Part shown: piece after piece, positions 42,811 through 51,373 of the stretch | Position numbering within the stretch: position 1 is the stretch's first letter | Layout: every line of letters begins with the position of its first letter | Assembly (NCBI GenBank): GCA_023443925.1 | Contig: JAEZSL010000026.1 | Coordinates: 1-51,816, forward strand | Reading direction: 5' to 3' | From: Bacillota bacterium | Lineage (GTDB): Bacteria > Bacillota_A > Clostridia > Lachnospirales > Lachnospiraceae | DNA: 51,816 nt | Notes under the pieces: generated by a model | Seen by the model: the letters and a program-made list of their open reading frames with translations, nothing else | Databases searched by the model: none | Told to the model about the DNA's origin: nothing | Program-made: the position numbers and the translations under genes

Positions 42811-42902
42811 GTTATTAGCAGTATAGTTAACACCTGAAATCCTATGGTGAAGCAGAAAAATCTATTACGAACAATATTAAATATCAAAAGGAGAATACTT
42901 AT

Positions 42903-44093
42903 TTGAAAGCAAGATTATGGACTAGAAGTTATACGATTGCAGTAGTTGTGATTTTTGGTATCTACATGGTATCTGGTATCTTATTGTCCGTTATGGCGAT
43001 TCATGCCAAGAATATCACAGGACTTGATACTTATGCCGGCTCGATGATCTCGACCTTTACATTAGGAGCACTGGCTGTACGGTTTCTGGCAGGCAGACTT
43101 ATCGAACGCTTTAGCAGTAAAAAGGTAATATTGACTGGTTTAGTAATTCTTATTATGGGTTCAATCTGGCTGCTTCTTAGTGCAGAAATTACACAGATTT
43201 TAATAGCCAGGGTCCTTCAGGGAGTTGGATTTGGATTGTCCGCTACAGCGGCCAGTACCTTCGTAGCAATCATCTGCCATCCAACAAGATTATTAGAAGG
43301 TATCAGCTATATGGCTGTGGGACAATCGCTGACAGCCGTGTTAGGGCCATCCATTGGCTTTTGGATTATAGGTGCTGAATATGACAGGTTTCATACTTTA
43401 TTCCTGGCAGCAATTATCGTTGCAATCATCACCCTGTTTATTATGTTTTTTGAGACAAATGAACATAACGGAAGTATTCATCTAAATATACAGGATACTT
43501 CAGATAAAATCAGATGGTCTTTGCTATGCCTGCCAATTTTGATACTTTTTATGAATTCACTTTCACAGAGTGCAATCACTTCCTTTCTGGCCTTGTTTGC
43601 CATAAGTTTAAATTTTGCCGGTGCAGGTTCCTTTTTTTCAATCAATGCAATTGGCATGATTTCATCCCGTTTTGTTATGAACCGTCTGGTAAAAAGATTT
43701 GGTGAATTTCCTATGATACTGATAAATACAATTATCTTTTCCTGCTGCGTTTTTCTGCTGACACAGGTTACAAGCCTTTATCAAATGCTGATCATAGCAT
43801 TTCCGGCCGGATTTGCTATGGGATCGGTTGCACCGATTATTAATACATATTTGATACAAAACGTGCCCGGTAATAAAAAAGGAACGGCCAATGCATTATA
43901 TTTCAGCGCACTGGATATCGGTTACGGAATCGGTTCTGTTATATGGGGTTTTGTTGCAATGACAATGGGATATGTTCAGGTGTTTTATCTGTCAGCAGTT
44001 TTACAGGTGGCAGCCATATTATTGACCGTATTTCATATGAGAATGTCGGCCAGGAGCAATTCAGGTATCGTATTGGAAACCAATAAACAATAA
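42903..44093 (+). CDS. MFS transporter, drug-efflux-like
   Basis: 396 residues with 12 predicted TM segments. Start is TTG, with AGGAG 9 bases upstream. Motifs: AVRFLAGRLIERFSSKKVILTGL (loop 2-3 antiporter-like) and LIARVLQGVGFGLSATAAST. Resembles YfcJ/YhhS or staphylopine/multidrug-type exporters. It stands 160 bp from the right end of the IS30 element, which may have displaced its regulator. Control by a MerR protein fits induction by a drug or metal. Confidence 0.85.
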   Translation: MKARLWTRSYTIAVVVIFGIYMVSGILLSVMAIHAKNITGLDTYAGSMISTFTLGALAVRFLAGRLIERFSSKKVILTGLVILIMGSIWLLLSAEITQILIARVLQGVGFGLSATAASTFVAIICHPTRLLEGISYMAVGQSLTAVLGPSIGFWIIGAEYDRFHTLFLAAIIVAIITLFIMFFETNEHNGSIHLNIQDTSDKIRWSLLCLPILILFMNSLSQSAITSFLALFAISLNFAGAGSFFSINAIGMISSRFVMNRLVKRFGEFPMILINTIIFSCCVFLLTQVTSLYQMLIIAFPAGFAMGSVAPIINTYLIQNVPGNKKGTANALYFSALDIGYGIGSVIWGFVAMTMGYVQVFYLSAVLQVAAILLTVFHMRMSARSNSGIVLETNKQ

Positions 44094-44115
44094 TATTGCT
44101 GGGAGACGGGCGTTA

Positions 44116-44189
44116 GTGTGAAATATAGGGCATATCACACCCTGATTTATGCCATGGGAGCTAGTGTGGAAAAAAGGACATCTTACACT
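44116..44189. other. Pair of related hairpins in the MFS-acetyltransferase gap
   Basis: GTGTGA..TCACAC (44116-44140) and AGTGT..ACACT (44163-44189) are each preceded by GGGAG and the GTTAG/CTAG-GTGTG pattern, so they look like two diverged copies of one 47-bp unit. The rest of the roughly 440-bp gap up to 44533 has no gene with a ribosome-binding site. Possible terminator for the MFS gene or small repeat element. Confidence 0.4.
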
Positions 44190-44532
44190 TCTTATTTGGG
44201 CAGAACCGCAAGCAAGGCTTACGGTAGGCATGTGCGTTAAGATGAAAAAATTTGCAAAACGGTTGGAGGAGTAAAACTTAGGAAAGCAAATTATTGATTA
44301 AGTGAAGAAATAAATTAATTATTCCTGCTCTTATTCGGATTTAATTATATGGCAAACGAGATGTAAAAGATAATCCAAGCCCAATTTTGCATTTAATCTC
44401 CACATTGAACTAATAAGTGAGAAAAACGGTTACACTCTAATAAAACAATATGTGCAGAATATATTCCAGAAAATGGGATGAAATTTTCGTGTGGACATGT
44501 TACAATTGGACTGTAAAAGGAGATTTAGAACA

Positions 44533-45126
44533 ATGACAGAAAAAGAAAAAATGCTTGAAGGTTTACTCTACGATGCCAACTACAATGAAGGAATTATAAA
44601 AGAACGAGAAAAATCAAAAGATCTGTGCTATGACTACAATCAATTAAGACCTTCTGATTCCGTAAATCAAAAAGCAATTATATCGAAACTGCTTGGTAAA
44701 ATAGGAGAGGGATTTTGTATCACAGCTCCGTTTTATTGTGATTATGGTTACAATATTGAGATCGGAAACAACTTCTATACGAATCACAACTGTGTCATTT
44801 TAGATGGTGCCAAAGTAACCTTTGGTAATAATGTTTTTATTGCTCCAAATTGCTGCTTTTCAACAGCTGGACATCCTATCGATTCAGAACAAAGAAATTT
44901 AGGTCTGGAGTTTGCGCATCCAATAAAAGTAGGGAATAGTGTTTGGTTTGGTGCAGGAGTGATTGTATTGCCCGGGATTACAATTGGTGACGATGTTGTC
45001 ATCGGTGCCGGCAGTGTAGTAACAAAAGACATTCCATCAGGTGTGATTGCAGTGGGGAACCCCTGTAAGATTCTAAGAGAAATTACAGTTGAGGATAGGA
45101 AAAAGTACTGGAAAGAAGATAAATAA
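44533..45126 (+). CDS. Sugar O-acetyltransferase (maltose/galactoside acetyltransferase family)
   Basis: 197 residues from the ATG at 44533 (AAAGGAG upstream); 14 more codons are open but lack a site. N-terminal mac domain MTEKEKMLEGLLYDANYNE, then the left-handed beta-helix hexapeptide repeats with NFYTNHNCVILDGAKVTFG and the GVIVLPGITIGDDVVIGAGSVVTKDIPSGV block. Catalytic His likely in TAGHPID. It acetylates a sugar or related hydroxyl from acetyl-CoA. First of five small enzymes in a row on the plus strand. Confidence 0.93.
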   Translation: MTEKEKMLEGLLYDANYNEGIIKEREKSKDLCYDYNQLRPSDSVNQKAIISKLLGKIGEGFCITAPFYCDYGYNIEIGNNFYTNHNCVILDGAKVTFGNNVFIAPNCCFSTAGHPIDSEQRNLGLEFAHPIKVGNSVWFGAGVIVLPGITIGDDVVIGAGSVVTKDIPSGVIAVGNPCKILREITVEDRKKYWKEDK

Positions 45127-45195
45127 TTGCGTAATATTTAAATCTAATAGATAGGGGAGTTTAAAGCTTGAAGAAAGAATTAATGGAGGGAGTAC

Positions 45196-45810
45196 ATGAT
45201 TGATATATGTCCAAAATGCGGGGATTATGAATGGAATAAGCAAATATCAGAAAATAAAGATTATATCACTTGTCAGCAATGCGGACACCAATGGAAATTC
45301 AAAGCTATGCCACTTTTTATATTGACCGGATGCAGCGGCGTAGGGAAAACCACAACAGCCCAGGAATTAATTCAGCATGACACGAATTTCATCGTCATGG
45401 ATGCAGATTTCCTATACAATATTATGCCCCATGAGACGAGCGAAGATTATAGGAATTGGGTGGAACAAATAATGTCTTTATCAAAAAATATAATGCAGAG
45501 TGGAAAACCATTATTGTGGGCAATTGCCGGAGCACTGGAATATTTTGAAAATGCCTATAATCGCAGGTTTTTTACTGAAATATATTTTTTAGCTTTAGTG
45601 TGTAATACAAAAGATCTGGAAAAAAGAATGCGGGAAGGAAGACATATAACTGATTCCAAATGGATAAATAGTTCAATCGAATATAACCGTTGGTTTATAG
45701 AAAAGAGTCCTTACGATAATAAGAAAATTGATACTTATGATATAACTGGAAAAAGTGTCACGGAAGTTGCTGATTATGTAACAAAATGGGTCGATTCTAA
45801 GCGAATGTAA
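45196..45810 (+). CDS. Zinc-ribbon P-loop kinase/NTPase
   Basis: 204 residues. An N-terminal zinc ribbon, CPKC..(about 20 residues)..CQQCGHQW (residues 5-31), is fused to a small nucleotide-binding domain with Walker A GCSGVGKTTTAQEL (about 44-57), a DADFLYNIMP region and a LID-like Arg stretch KDLEKRMREGRH. The kinase part resembles shikimate/gluconate/chloramphenicol-phosphotransferase-like proteins. The zinc ribbon fusion is unusual. GGAGG lies 7 bases before the ATG. Substrate unknown; a small-molecule or nucleoside kinase is likely. Confidence 0.75.
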   Translation: MIDICPKCGDYEWNKQISENKDYITCQQCGHQWKFKAMPLFILTGCSGVGKTTTAQELIQHDTNFIVMDADFLYNIMPHETSEDYRNWVEQIMSLSKNIMQSGKPLLWAIAGALEYFENAYNRRFFTEIYFLALVCNTKDLEKRMREGRHITDSKWINSSIEYNRWFIEKSPYDNKKIDTYDITGKSVTEVADYVTKWVDSKRM

Positions 45811-45970
45811 CTACGAACTAGTGATATCAAAATTTTATTATTCCTATTGAACATACATCTGCAGACTATTAAAACATTTGAATATCTGTTAAATTATGGT
45901 ATAATCTTTATATATTTGTTTCGTAACAATGTTATCTAATATCAGAAATATCAGGAGAGTGTACTATTAG

Positions 45971-46960
45971 ATGAAAAACAGTGATTTATTTTATAAAATA
46001 TCGGATGAATTTAAATTAGGTACTCTTATAGCAGAACCCCAAAGGGTATCTGGCGGTTTCATGCATAAAATGTATTGTCTAGAAGCCACCACAGGAAAAT
46101 ATGCTGTTAAGTTGTTAAATCCTGCGATCATGAAAAGACCGGGTGCACTACAGAACTATCAAAGTGCGGAGCGGCTGGAACGGGTATTGCAGGAAAATAA
46201 AATCCCGATTATCCCAGCCTTGGAGATGAATGGAAATAAAATGCAATGTATTGATAATCAATATTTCTATCTCTTTAATTGGAGTGATGGAAAAGCATTG
46301 GGTTTGGAAGAAATAAAAAAGGAACATTGCGAAATCGCCGGTACACTCTCAGCTAAAATTCACAAACTGGAGCGGTTAGAAAAACCATTTACCAGAAATG
46401 AAATATGTATAGATTGGGACACGTACATAGAATTGGCGAATAACAACTGTTCTGAAATTACGGACCTCTTAAATAATGGAAGAGACCTCTTATATATGAG
46501 CCAGAAAGAATATAATGCTGCACTTGATAAAATTCCTCCGCTGACCTGTATCTGTGACGGAGATATGGATAGCAAAAATGTTTTATGGGTAAATGGAAAT
46601 CCTGTTATAATCGATTTAGAATGTTTGGGTTATGGAAATCCGTTTATGGAAATGTTTCAGCTGGCTTTAAGCTGGTCCGGTTATGAGTTGTGTCATATTG
46701 ACTTTGAGTTATTTGAGACTTTTATCGCATCTTATCATCAAGAATACGGAAGTTTTCAGGTAGATTGGAATGCGTTATATGGAACCGGTTTTGGCATGCT
46801 GGAATGGCTGGAATATAACATTAAGAGGTCTTTGATGATTGAATGTGATAATGAGGAAGAAAGAAGACTTGGTATAGAACAAGTAAATCAAACAATGCAT
46901 AGTTTAATTTACTATAATTCTATCAAAGATGAACTATTAAAGCATTTAGAAATGGTGTAG
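45971..46960 (+). CDS. Aminoglycoside phosphotransferase (APH)-like kinase
   Basis: 329 residues. N-lobe with KLGTLIAEPQRVSGGFMHKMY and YAVKLLNP (ATP-site Lys), C-lobe with catalytic loop CICDGDMDSKNVLW (HxDxxxxN variant: His replaced by Cys, Asp and Asn kept) and metal Asp in VIIDLECLGYGNP. Members phosphorylate antibiotics, choline, homoserine or thiamine. Whether this one gives resistance cannot be told. AGGAG lies upstream of the ATG, with rather long spacing. Confidence 0.88.
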   Translation: MKNSDLFYKISDEFKLGTLIAEPQRVSGGFMHKMYCLEATTGKYAVKLLNPAIMKRPGALQNYQSAERLERVLQENKIPIIPALEMNGNKMQCIDNQYFYLFNWSDGKALGLEEIKKEHCEIAGTLSAKIHKLERLEKPFTRNEICIDWDTYIELANNNCSEITDLLNNGRDLLYMSQKEYNAALDKIPPLTCICDGDMDSKNVLWVNGNPVIIDLECLGYGNPFMEMFQLALSWSGYELCHIDFELFETFIASYHQEYGSFQVDWNALYGTGFGMLEWLEYNIKRSLMIECDNEEERRLGIEQVNQTMHSLIYYNSIKDELLKHLEMV

Positions 46961-47047
46961 GCTGAGATGAAAGTTAACATAATTGTATTATGTTAACTTC
47001 AAAGTATTACATCTGGAACTAAGGCTAATTAAGGAGCGGAAATAAAT

Positions 47048-47641
47048 ATGAATATCGAAATACGGAAACTAACACCTGACCTGCTGGAAGATTATCTATA
47101 CTTTTTTGAAAACGAAGCCCATGCAGATAATAAAGATGAAGATAGATGCTATTGTGTATGCTGGTGCAGTGACGACCACCGCAAAGGAATGGACTTTTCA
47201 ACGCCGGAAAAGCGAAGAGATTTAGCAGTACAATATATTAACGATGGGACATTACAGGGTTATCTGGCATATAGTGACAGCCGGGTCGTAGGCTGGTGCA
47301 ATACTAATACGAAAGCAGATTGTTTAAATTGTATCAGCTGGCTGCGATTTATGACTTCAGTTGAAGCAGATGAACCTGCCCCTGAAATAAGGGTAAAATC
47401 AATTTTCTGTTTTACAATTGCACCTGACATGAAAAGAAAAGGCATTGCTACACAAATGTTAGAGCGTGTTTGTAAAGATGCGGCTGATGAGGAGTTTGAT
47501 ATTATTGAAGCATACCCGAATAAAAAGTTTATCAATGTATTTCGTGATTTCATGGGACCGCTTAATATTTATCAAAAAGCTGGGTTTACTATACAAAATG
47601 AGATGGAAGATATTTATGTGATGCGAAAATATCTAAAATAG
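47048..47641 (+). CDS. GNAT-family N-acetyltransferase
   Basis: 197 residues. Core acetyl-CoA-binding motif A reads FCFTIAPDMKRKGIATQML, with C-terminal NIYQKAGFTI typical of the family. A Cys-rich segment CYCVCWCSDD (residues 34-43) and CLNC follow in the N-terminal half; they may bind metal. AAGGAG precedes the ATG. Acceptor substrate unknown. Confidence 0.9.
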   Translation: MNIEIRKLTPDLLEDYLYFFENEAHADNKDEDRCYCVCWCSDDHRKGMDFSTPEKRRDLAVQYINDGTLQGYLAYSDSRVVGWCNTNTKADCLNCISWLRFMTSVEADEPAPEIRVKSIFCFTIAPDMKRKGIATQMLERVCKDAADEEFDIIEAYPNKKFINVFRDFMGPLNIYQKAGFTIQNEMEDIYVMRKYLK

Positions 47642-47708
47642 GATGTATTACATTCAATGTTATAAATCCTTAGCATATTAAATATTTATAGTTTACGGAG
47701 GTAAGTTG

Positions 47709-48050
47709 ATGAAAAATTCTTTTTCAGAAGTAAAGATATTTCAAGTCAAGCCAGATAAATTAGAGGAATTCGAAAGAATAATAACCATAATTGCTGAGGA
47801 ACAGAAACAGCAAGATGGATGTATTGATATAAAATATGTGAAACGGTTCTATACTTTAGATGAGATAGGAAACCCACCCAGAGAATTAACCAAAATCGTG
47901 AAATGCGTAAAATACTTTTCTTATTGGGAGTTTGATAATAAAGAGAATTATGGAAAAGCAATTGAATGGTTTTTCAAAGTTTATGGTAAAGAAATACAGA
48001 AGCTGCTGATTATGCCCTTTGATATAAACTGTGGTAATTCAGTATATTAA
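47709..48050 (+). CDS. Dimeric alpha/beta-barrel (ABM-like) protein
   Basis: 113 residues from the ATG at 47709 (GGAGG 7 bases upstream; a TTG one codon earlier is less likely). The pattern VKIFQVKPDKLEEFERIITIIAEEQKQQDGC then FSYWEFDNKENYGKAI is typical of the antibiotic-biosynthesis-monooxygenase superfamily, whose members are small heme-, flavin- or substrate-binding enzymes. Function unassigned. Confidence 0.65.
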   Translation: MKNSFSEVKIFQVKPDKLEEFERIITIIAEEQKQQDGCIDIKYVKRFYTLDEIGNPPRELTKIVKCVKYFSYWEFDNKENYGKAIEWFFKVYGKEIQKLLIMPFDINCGNSVY

Positions 48051-48070
48051 TGACAAGGGGTATAAGGATA

Positions 48071-48099
48071 TTGACACTCAGGAATTTCATATATAAAAT
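48071..48099 (+). promoter_or_regulatory. Promoter of the trpS leader
   Basis: TTGACA (48071-48076), 17-bp spacer and TAAAAT (48094-48099), a near-consensus housekeeping promoter about 540 bp before the trpS ATG. It fits the expected start of the T-box RNA. Confidence 0.7.
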
Positions 48100-48109
48100 A
48101 TAGTAAATG

Positions 48110-48365
48110 AATAATATAAACTGTAGAGTAAGAAGAGTAAGTATATGGATTAAGATCACAGAGAACTGCCCATGGTGAGAAAGCAGTATTTTAATATATA
48201 CTGAATGGGCTTATGAGGGCAACCCGAAAACTATGACTTAAGTAGGCGTTGACGGAAATCCTAACCGTTATAATGGAAGCATATGTTTGTATGTTTATTG
48301 TTGCATTGGTGGCAAAATAAGAGCTTGAAACCTTATCCTATGTTTGGATAAGGCTTTTTTTAATT
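48110..48365 (+). promoter_or_regulatory. Tryptophan T-box leader
   Basis: The stretch has the order of a T-box riboswitch: stem I distal motifs (CAGAGAACTGCC and GGTGAGAAAGCAG), a specifier-loop candidate GAA-TGG-GC with Trp codon TGG at 48206-48208, a stem III-like AGTAGGCGTTGACGG..CCGTTA, then the T-box bulge with TGGC (48310-48313), which would pair with GCCA at the 3' end of tRNA-Trp. It closes with a terminator CCTTATCC/GGATAAGG (48331-48353) and a T7 run. Uncharged tRNA-Trp should allow read-through into trpS. The flanks of the T-box bulge differ from the common AGGGTGGNACCGCG consensus, which lowers confidence. Confidence 0.8.
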
Positions 48366-48377
48366 TGTAGGATTCGA

Positions 48378-48454
48378 GTGTCAAAAGGTCAGTTTTGTGT
48401 TTTGAATGAATACGAGCGTATATATAAAATGCATGTAGAGAGACCTTTTGGCAC
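48378..48454. repeat. Palindromic element inside the trpS leader
   Basis: Imperfect 13-bp arms GTGTCAAAAGGTC (48378-48390) and GACCTTTTGGCAC (48442-48454) bracket 51 bases. Its left end, TTCGAGTGTCAAAAGG, recurs as TTCGAGTGTTAAAAGG at about 39890. This suggests a dispersed small element that has inserted between the T-box terminator and trpS. Confidence 0.6.
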
Positions 48455-48489
48455 CCAAAATCTTTGTAGGAAAGGTCTCCTATCTTACA

Positions 48490-48605
48490 TTTAAATTAAA
48501 AAGTCTTCCAGGCAGGATGCACATGAACATGCAAAAGGATAAATCCTTTGGAAGATGTCACTATCGTACAACGCGTCAGTGCTAGAGTCTGGCTCGCCAG
48601 ACTCT
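48490..48605 (+). ncRNA. Second structured leader or small RNA before trpS
   Basis: A closing helix TCTTCC/GGAAGA (48504-48509 with 48550-48555) encloses two hairpins, GCACATG/CATGC type and AAAGGA/TCCTTT. It is followed by a terminator AGAGTCTGG-CTCG-CCAGACTCT (48584-48605) and TTTCTT, only 31 bp before the trpS ATG. I do not recognise an RNA class. It could be a second attenuator or an independent sRNA ending just before trpS. Confidence 0.5.
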
Positions 48606-48636
48606 TTCTTATTTAAAATTACGGAGGTTTATAAAA

Positions 48637-49680
48637 ATGGAAAAAATAATACTAACTGGCGATAGACCTACTGGGCGGCTTCATGTTGGCCATTATGCAG
48701 GTTCCCTAAAACGAAGAGTAGAACTACAAAATTCAGGGTTATATAATAAGATATTCATAATGATTGCGGATGCTCAGGCCCTGACTGATAATGCGGATAA
48801 TCCTGATAAAATCCGCCAGAATATTATAGAAGTAGCATTGGATTACCTGGCCTGTGGCCTAGACCCTGCTAAATCCACACTGTTCATTCAATCCCAGATT
48901 TCAGAGCTTTGTGAACTATCATTTTATTTCATGAATTTAGTAACCGTATCAAGATTGCATCGGAACCCGACCGTAAAGACGGAAATACGATTGAGAAATT
49001 TTGAAGAGAGTATTCCAGTTGGATTTTTTACCTATCCTATTAGCCAGGCTGCTGACATAACTGCTTTTAAGGCAACAACCGTTCCAGTCGGTGAAGACCA
49101 GCTGCCAATGATAGAGCAAACAACGGAGATTGTTAGAAAATTCAATTCATACTATAGTGAAGTTCTCGTAGAACCTGAAGCATTATTGCCAGATAACAAG
49201 GCTTGCCTAAGACTACCTGGAATAGATGGAAGGGCCAAGATGAGTAAATCTCTTAATAATTGTATTTATTTATCAGATTCAGCAGATGAAATAAGAAAAA
49301 AAGTGATGGAAATGTACACAGATCCAAATCATTTACGGGTTGAGGACCCCGGTAATGTTGAAGGCAATCCGGTTTTTACTTACTTAGACGCATTTTGCAG
49401 GGACGAGCATTTTTTATGCTATCTTTCAGATTATATTAATTTAAGTGAATTAAAAGAGCATTATATGAAGGGCGGACTTGGTGATGTAAAAGTAAAGAAG
49501 TTTCTAAATTCTGTATTACAAGAGGAGCTTGAACCAATCCGTTTGAAAAGAATTGAATTTGCGAAAGATGTCTCGGCGATTTATGATATTTTGTATAAGG
49601 GAAGCTGCAGGGCCAGAGAAACTGCGTCTAATACATTATCTGAAGTAAAAAGTGCGATGAAGATTAATTATTTTGAATAA
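48637..49680 (+). CDS. trpS: Tryptophanyl-tRNA synthetase
   Basis: 347 residues, full length class I synthetase. HIGH-type signature in [20 protein letters not shown] loop in [11 protein letters not shown], and the Trp/ATP-pocket blocks YPISQAADI and [17 protein letters not shown] lies 9 bases before the ATG. Regulated by the Trp T-box upstream. Its place among resistance-like accessory genes leaves open whether it is the only TrpRS or a second copy; second TrpRS enzymes can confer tolerance to tryptophan analogs such as indolmycin. Confidence 0.95.
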   Translation: MEKIILTGDRPTGRLHVGHYAGSLKRRVELQNSGLYNKIFIMIADAQALTDNADNPDKIRQNIIEVALDYLACGLDPAKSTLFIQSQISELCELSFYFMNLVTVSRLHRNPTVKTEIRLRNFEESIPVGFFTYPISQAADITAFKATTVPVGEDQLPMIEQTTEIVRKFNSYYSEVLVEPEALLPDNKACLRLPGIDGRAKMSKSLNNCIYLSDSADEIRKKVMEMYTDPNHLRVEDPGNVEGNPVFTYLDAFCRDEHFLCYLSDYINLSELKEHYMKGGLGDVKVKKFLNSVLQEELEPIRLKRIEFAKDVSAIYDILYKGSCRARETASNTLSEVKSAMKINYFE

Positions 49681-49772
49681 GATAAATGTTAAATTGTGGT
49701 ATAATTCTTATATGTTTGGCAATGAAAACTGAAGATTATAAATTTAAATCGTGAGCGGGAAGGAATTGAAAT

Positions 49773-50139
49773 ATGGAAATAAAACTTGAGACTATATTGA
49801 TACCGGGTGTTCATATCGGTTGGGTTGGTTTAGGTAATCTAAGTAACGGACCCTTCATTAATTGAAATCTTCTATTTGATAGGAATCAAGTTTCAAAAGC
49901 AGGGCTATGCAACAGAAGCATCGAAGGCAATACTGGAATATGGATTTAACACAATGAATTTGGATGAAATAGTGGCAGTTTGTATGAAAGAAAACATCGC
50001 ATCACGGAGAGTAATGGAAAAGACAGGATTAAAATTCAGGTATATACAAAAGGGACTTCCAAAAGAGTTTGAAGATTGTAATGGCGACCCTTTTTATTCT
50101 CTTATGAAAGAGGAGTATTTACGAACATTGAATGAATAA
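49773..50139 (+). pseudogene. Broken GNAT acetyltransferase gene (RimJ/RimL-like)
   Basis: An N-terminal piece starting MEIKLET with a ribosome-binding site runs to a TGA after NGPFIN. The matching C-terminal part (LIEIFYLIGIKFQKQGYATE then NTMNLDEIVAVC..) continues in another frame. One extra C in the CCC at 49851-49853 accounts for the shift. In addition about 60 residues that should precede IGWVGLGNL are missing, so the copy carries both an internal deletion and a frameshift. The intact C-terminal motif and KENIASRRVMEKTGLKF identify the family. Confidence 0.8.
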
Positions 50140-50148
50140 TCAAAATAT

Positions 50149-50204
50149 AAAAGCAGTTCCTGGTATTGGTATTTACTTAAAAAACCATACCTGGAACTGC
50201 TTTT
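50149..50204. terminator. Bidirectional terminator between convergent genes
   Basis: Stem AAAAGCAGTTCC (50149-50160) with GGAACTGCTTTT (50193-50204); the pairing extends inward through TGGTAT/ATACC. Located between the GNAT pseudogene and the minus-strand BtrH-like gene. Confidence 0.85.
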
Positions 50205-50285
50205 ATGTAGAAGCTTAATTTTCTGTATTATATAATGGTTTTTTTTCTTTTCGCTGTTGCCGGCGAATACCTATTTTTAGCGATA

Positions 50286-51212
50286 CTATTTTATAAGTGC
50301 GGTCATTATCTCCACAGCCTTTTTCTCATTTTTATATGCGGACTGGAGCAGCGAAACAATTTTTGCTCTGACTTCGGATAATGCCGCATCCTGGCTTGTC
50401 TTGATTTTGAAAGCATTAAGCCACGACTCAAAAATTTCCTTATAAATCTGTGCCAGTTCCGTCTGTCCGGATTTTTCAAAGTATATATAGGCGAATTCTT
50501 TCAGTGCGCCGTAGGTTCCGAGAAAGTAATCAGCATTCCATGACGCGGCTAGATCACGATTATCCTCAAATATACTGATTAACCGGGGGTAAGCTTCCAA
50601 TCCTTTGGCATTGTCGCACCATTCCTCACCATTAAGATGTGTGACCGCCAGCTTCATGGTGTCATTGAGAATATCATCCTGTGCTTTGTCCGACTTGCCC
50701 GTTATGGTCAGTACCGATAAAATCGGCAGTTCGCGCTTGCCTAAAACATCATATGGCATGGGGGTCGGTTCGTTAATATTAATTTGCTGAACAAAGAGAT
50801 TCTGTGTTTCGTCATCGTAACCGGTGATGAGTCCCCATTCTGGTACGCCGATGTCCCATGATATGGCGGCAATACCATTGTCTATAGACTTTTTAATGTT
50901 CTCGATGGCTTCCAGCTGCTTCTCTTTCTCAAGATGCTCTTGTCCCCAGTATCGACCTGCATAGTTGCAAAGCAGACCACCGTTTTCGACCCACGGCTTT
51001 TGGCTGTCAAAGTCCCATATGGAAGTTGCTGACGGGCACAGGTCAGCGGTTATCCACATACGGAATGCAAAGCCGGAAGTGGCGATAATATCTTCTGCAA
51101 ACTCTGCATAGGGGCTGTTTCTGACCGCACAGGATAACGACTTTGCAAAGGAAAATAGATATCCGGTCGAATCCTGTACATTATTCCATGTGATATTCAG
51201 TTGTTTTTTCAT
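50286..51212 (-). CDS. BtrH N-terminal-like (papain-fold) protein
   Basis: 308 residues. Conserved-looking segments include SGFAFRMWITADLCPSATS, WDIGVPEWGLITGYDDETQNL and LAVTHLNGEEWCDNAKG. These resemble, from memory, clostridial proteins annotated as BtrH N-terminal-like, a papain-like acyltransferase fold named after the butirosin pathway. The usual QGMC-type catalytic Cys at the N-terminus is replaced by a SLSCAVRNS segment, so activity is uncertain. GGAG precedes the ATG. Encoded directly after a GyrI-like effector-binding protein on the same strand (161-bp gap). Confidence 0.5.
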   Translation of the reverse strand: MKKQLNITWNNVQDSTGYLFSFAKSLSCAVRNSPYAEFAEDIIATSGFAFRMWITADLCPSATSIWDFDSQKPWVENGGLLCNYAGRYWGQEHLEKEKQLEAIENIKKSIDNGIAAISWDIGVPEWGLITGYDDETQNLFVQQININEPTPMPYDVLGKRELPILSVLTITGKSDKAQDDILNDTMKLAVTHLNGEEWCDNAKGLEAYPRLISIFEDNRDLAASWNADYFLGTYGALKEFAYIYFEKSGQTELAQIYKEIFESWLNAFKIKTSQDAALSEVRAKIVSLLQSAYKNEKKAVEIMTALIK

Positions 51213-51373
51213 AATTAATCAACTCCTTATTTTTATATTTTTTTCATGAGCAGCTCGTTATCGGTCATAGGAATATACACCGCTTTCAAATTACACCGCT
51301 TTTAAAATGTGCGTTCCAAGATTTACTGCCATTTGCTAAAGATATGAGGCAGCATTGCTAAAACCTTCGCTTG

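Noticed and set aside
45971..46960. Calling the APH-like kinase an antibiotic resistance gene
   Set aside because: The family also includes choline, homoserine and thiamine kinases, and the catalytic His is replaced by Cys.
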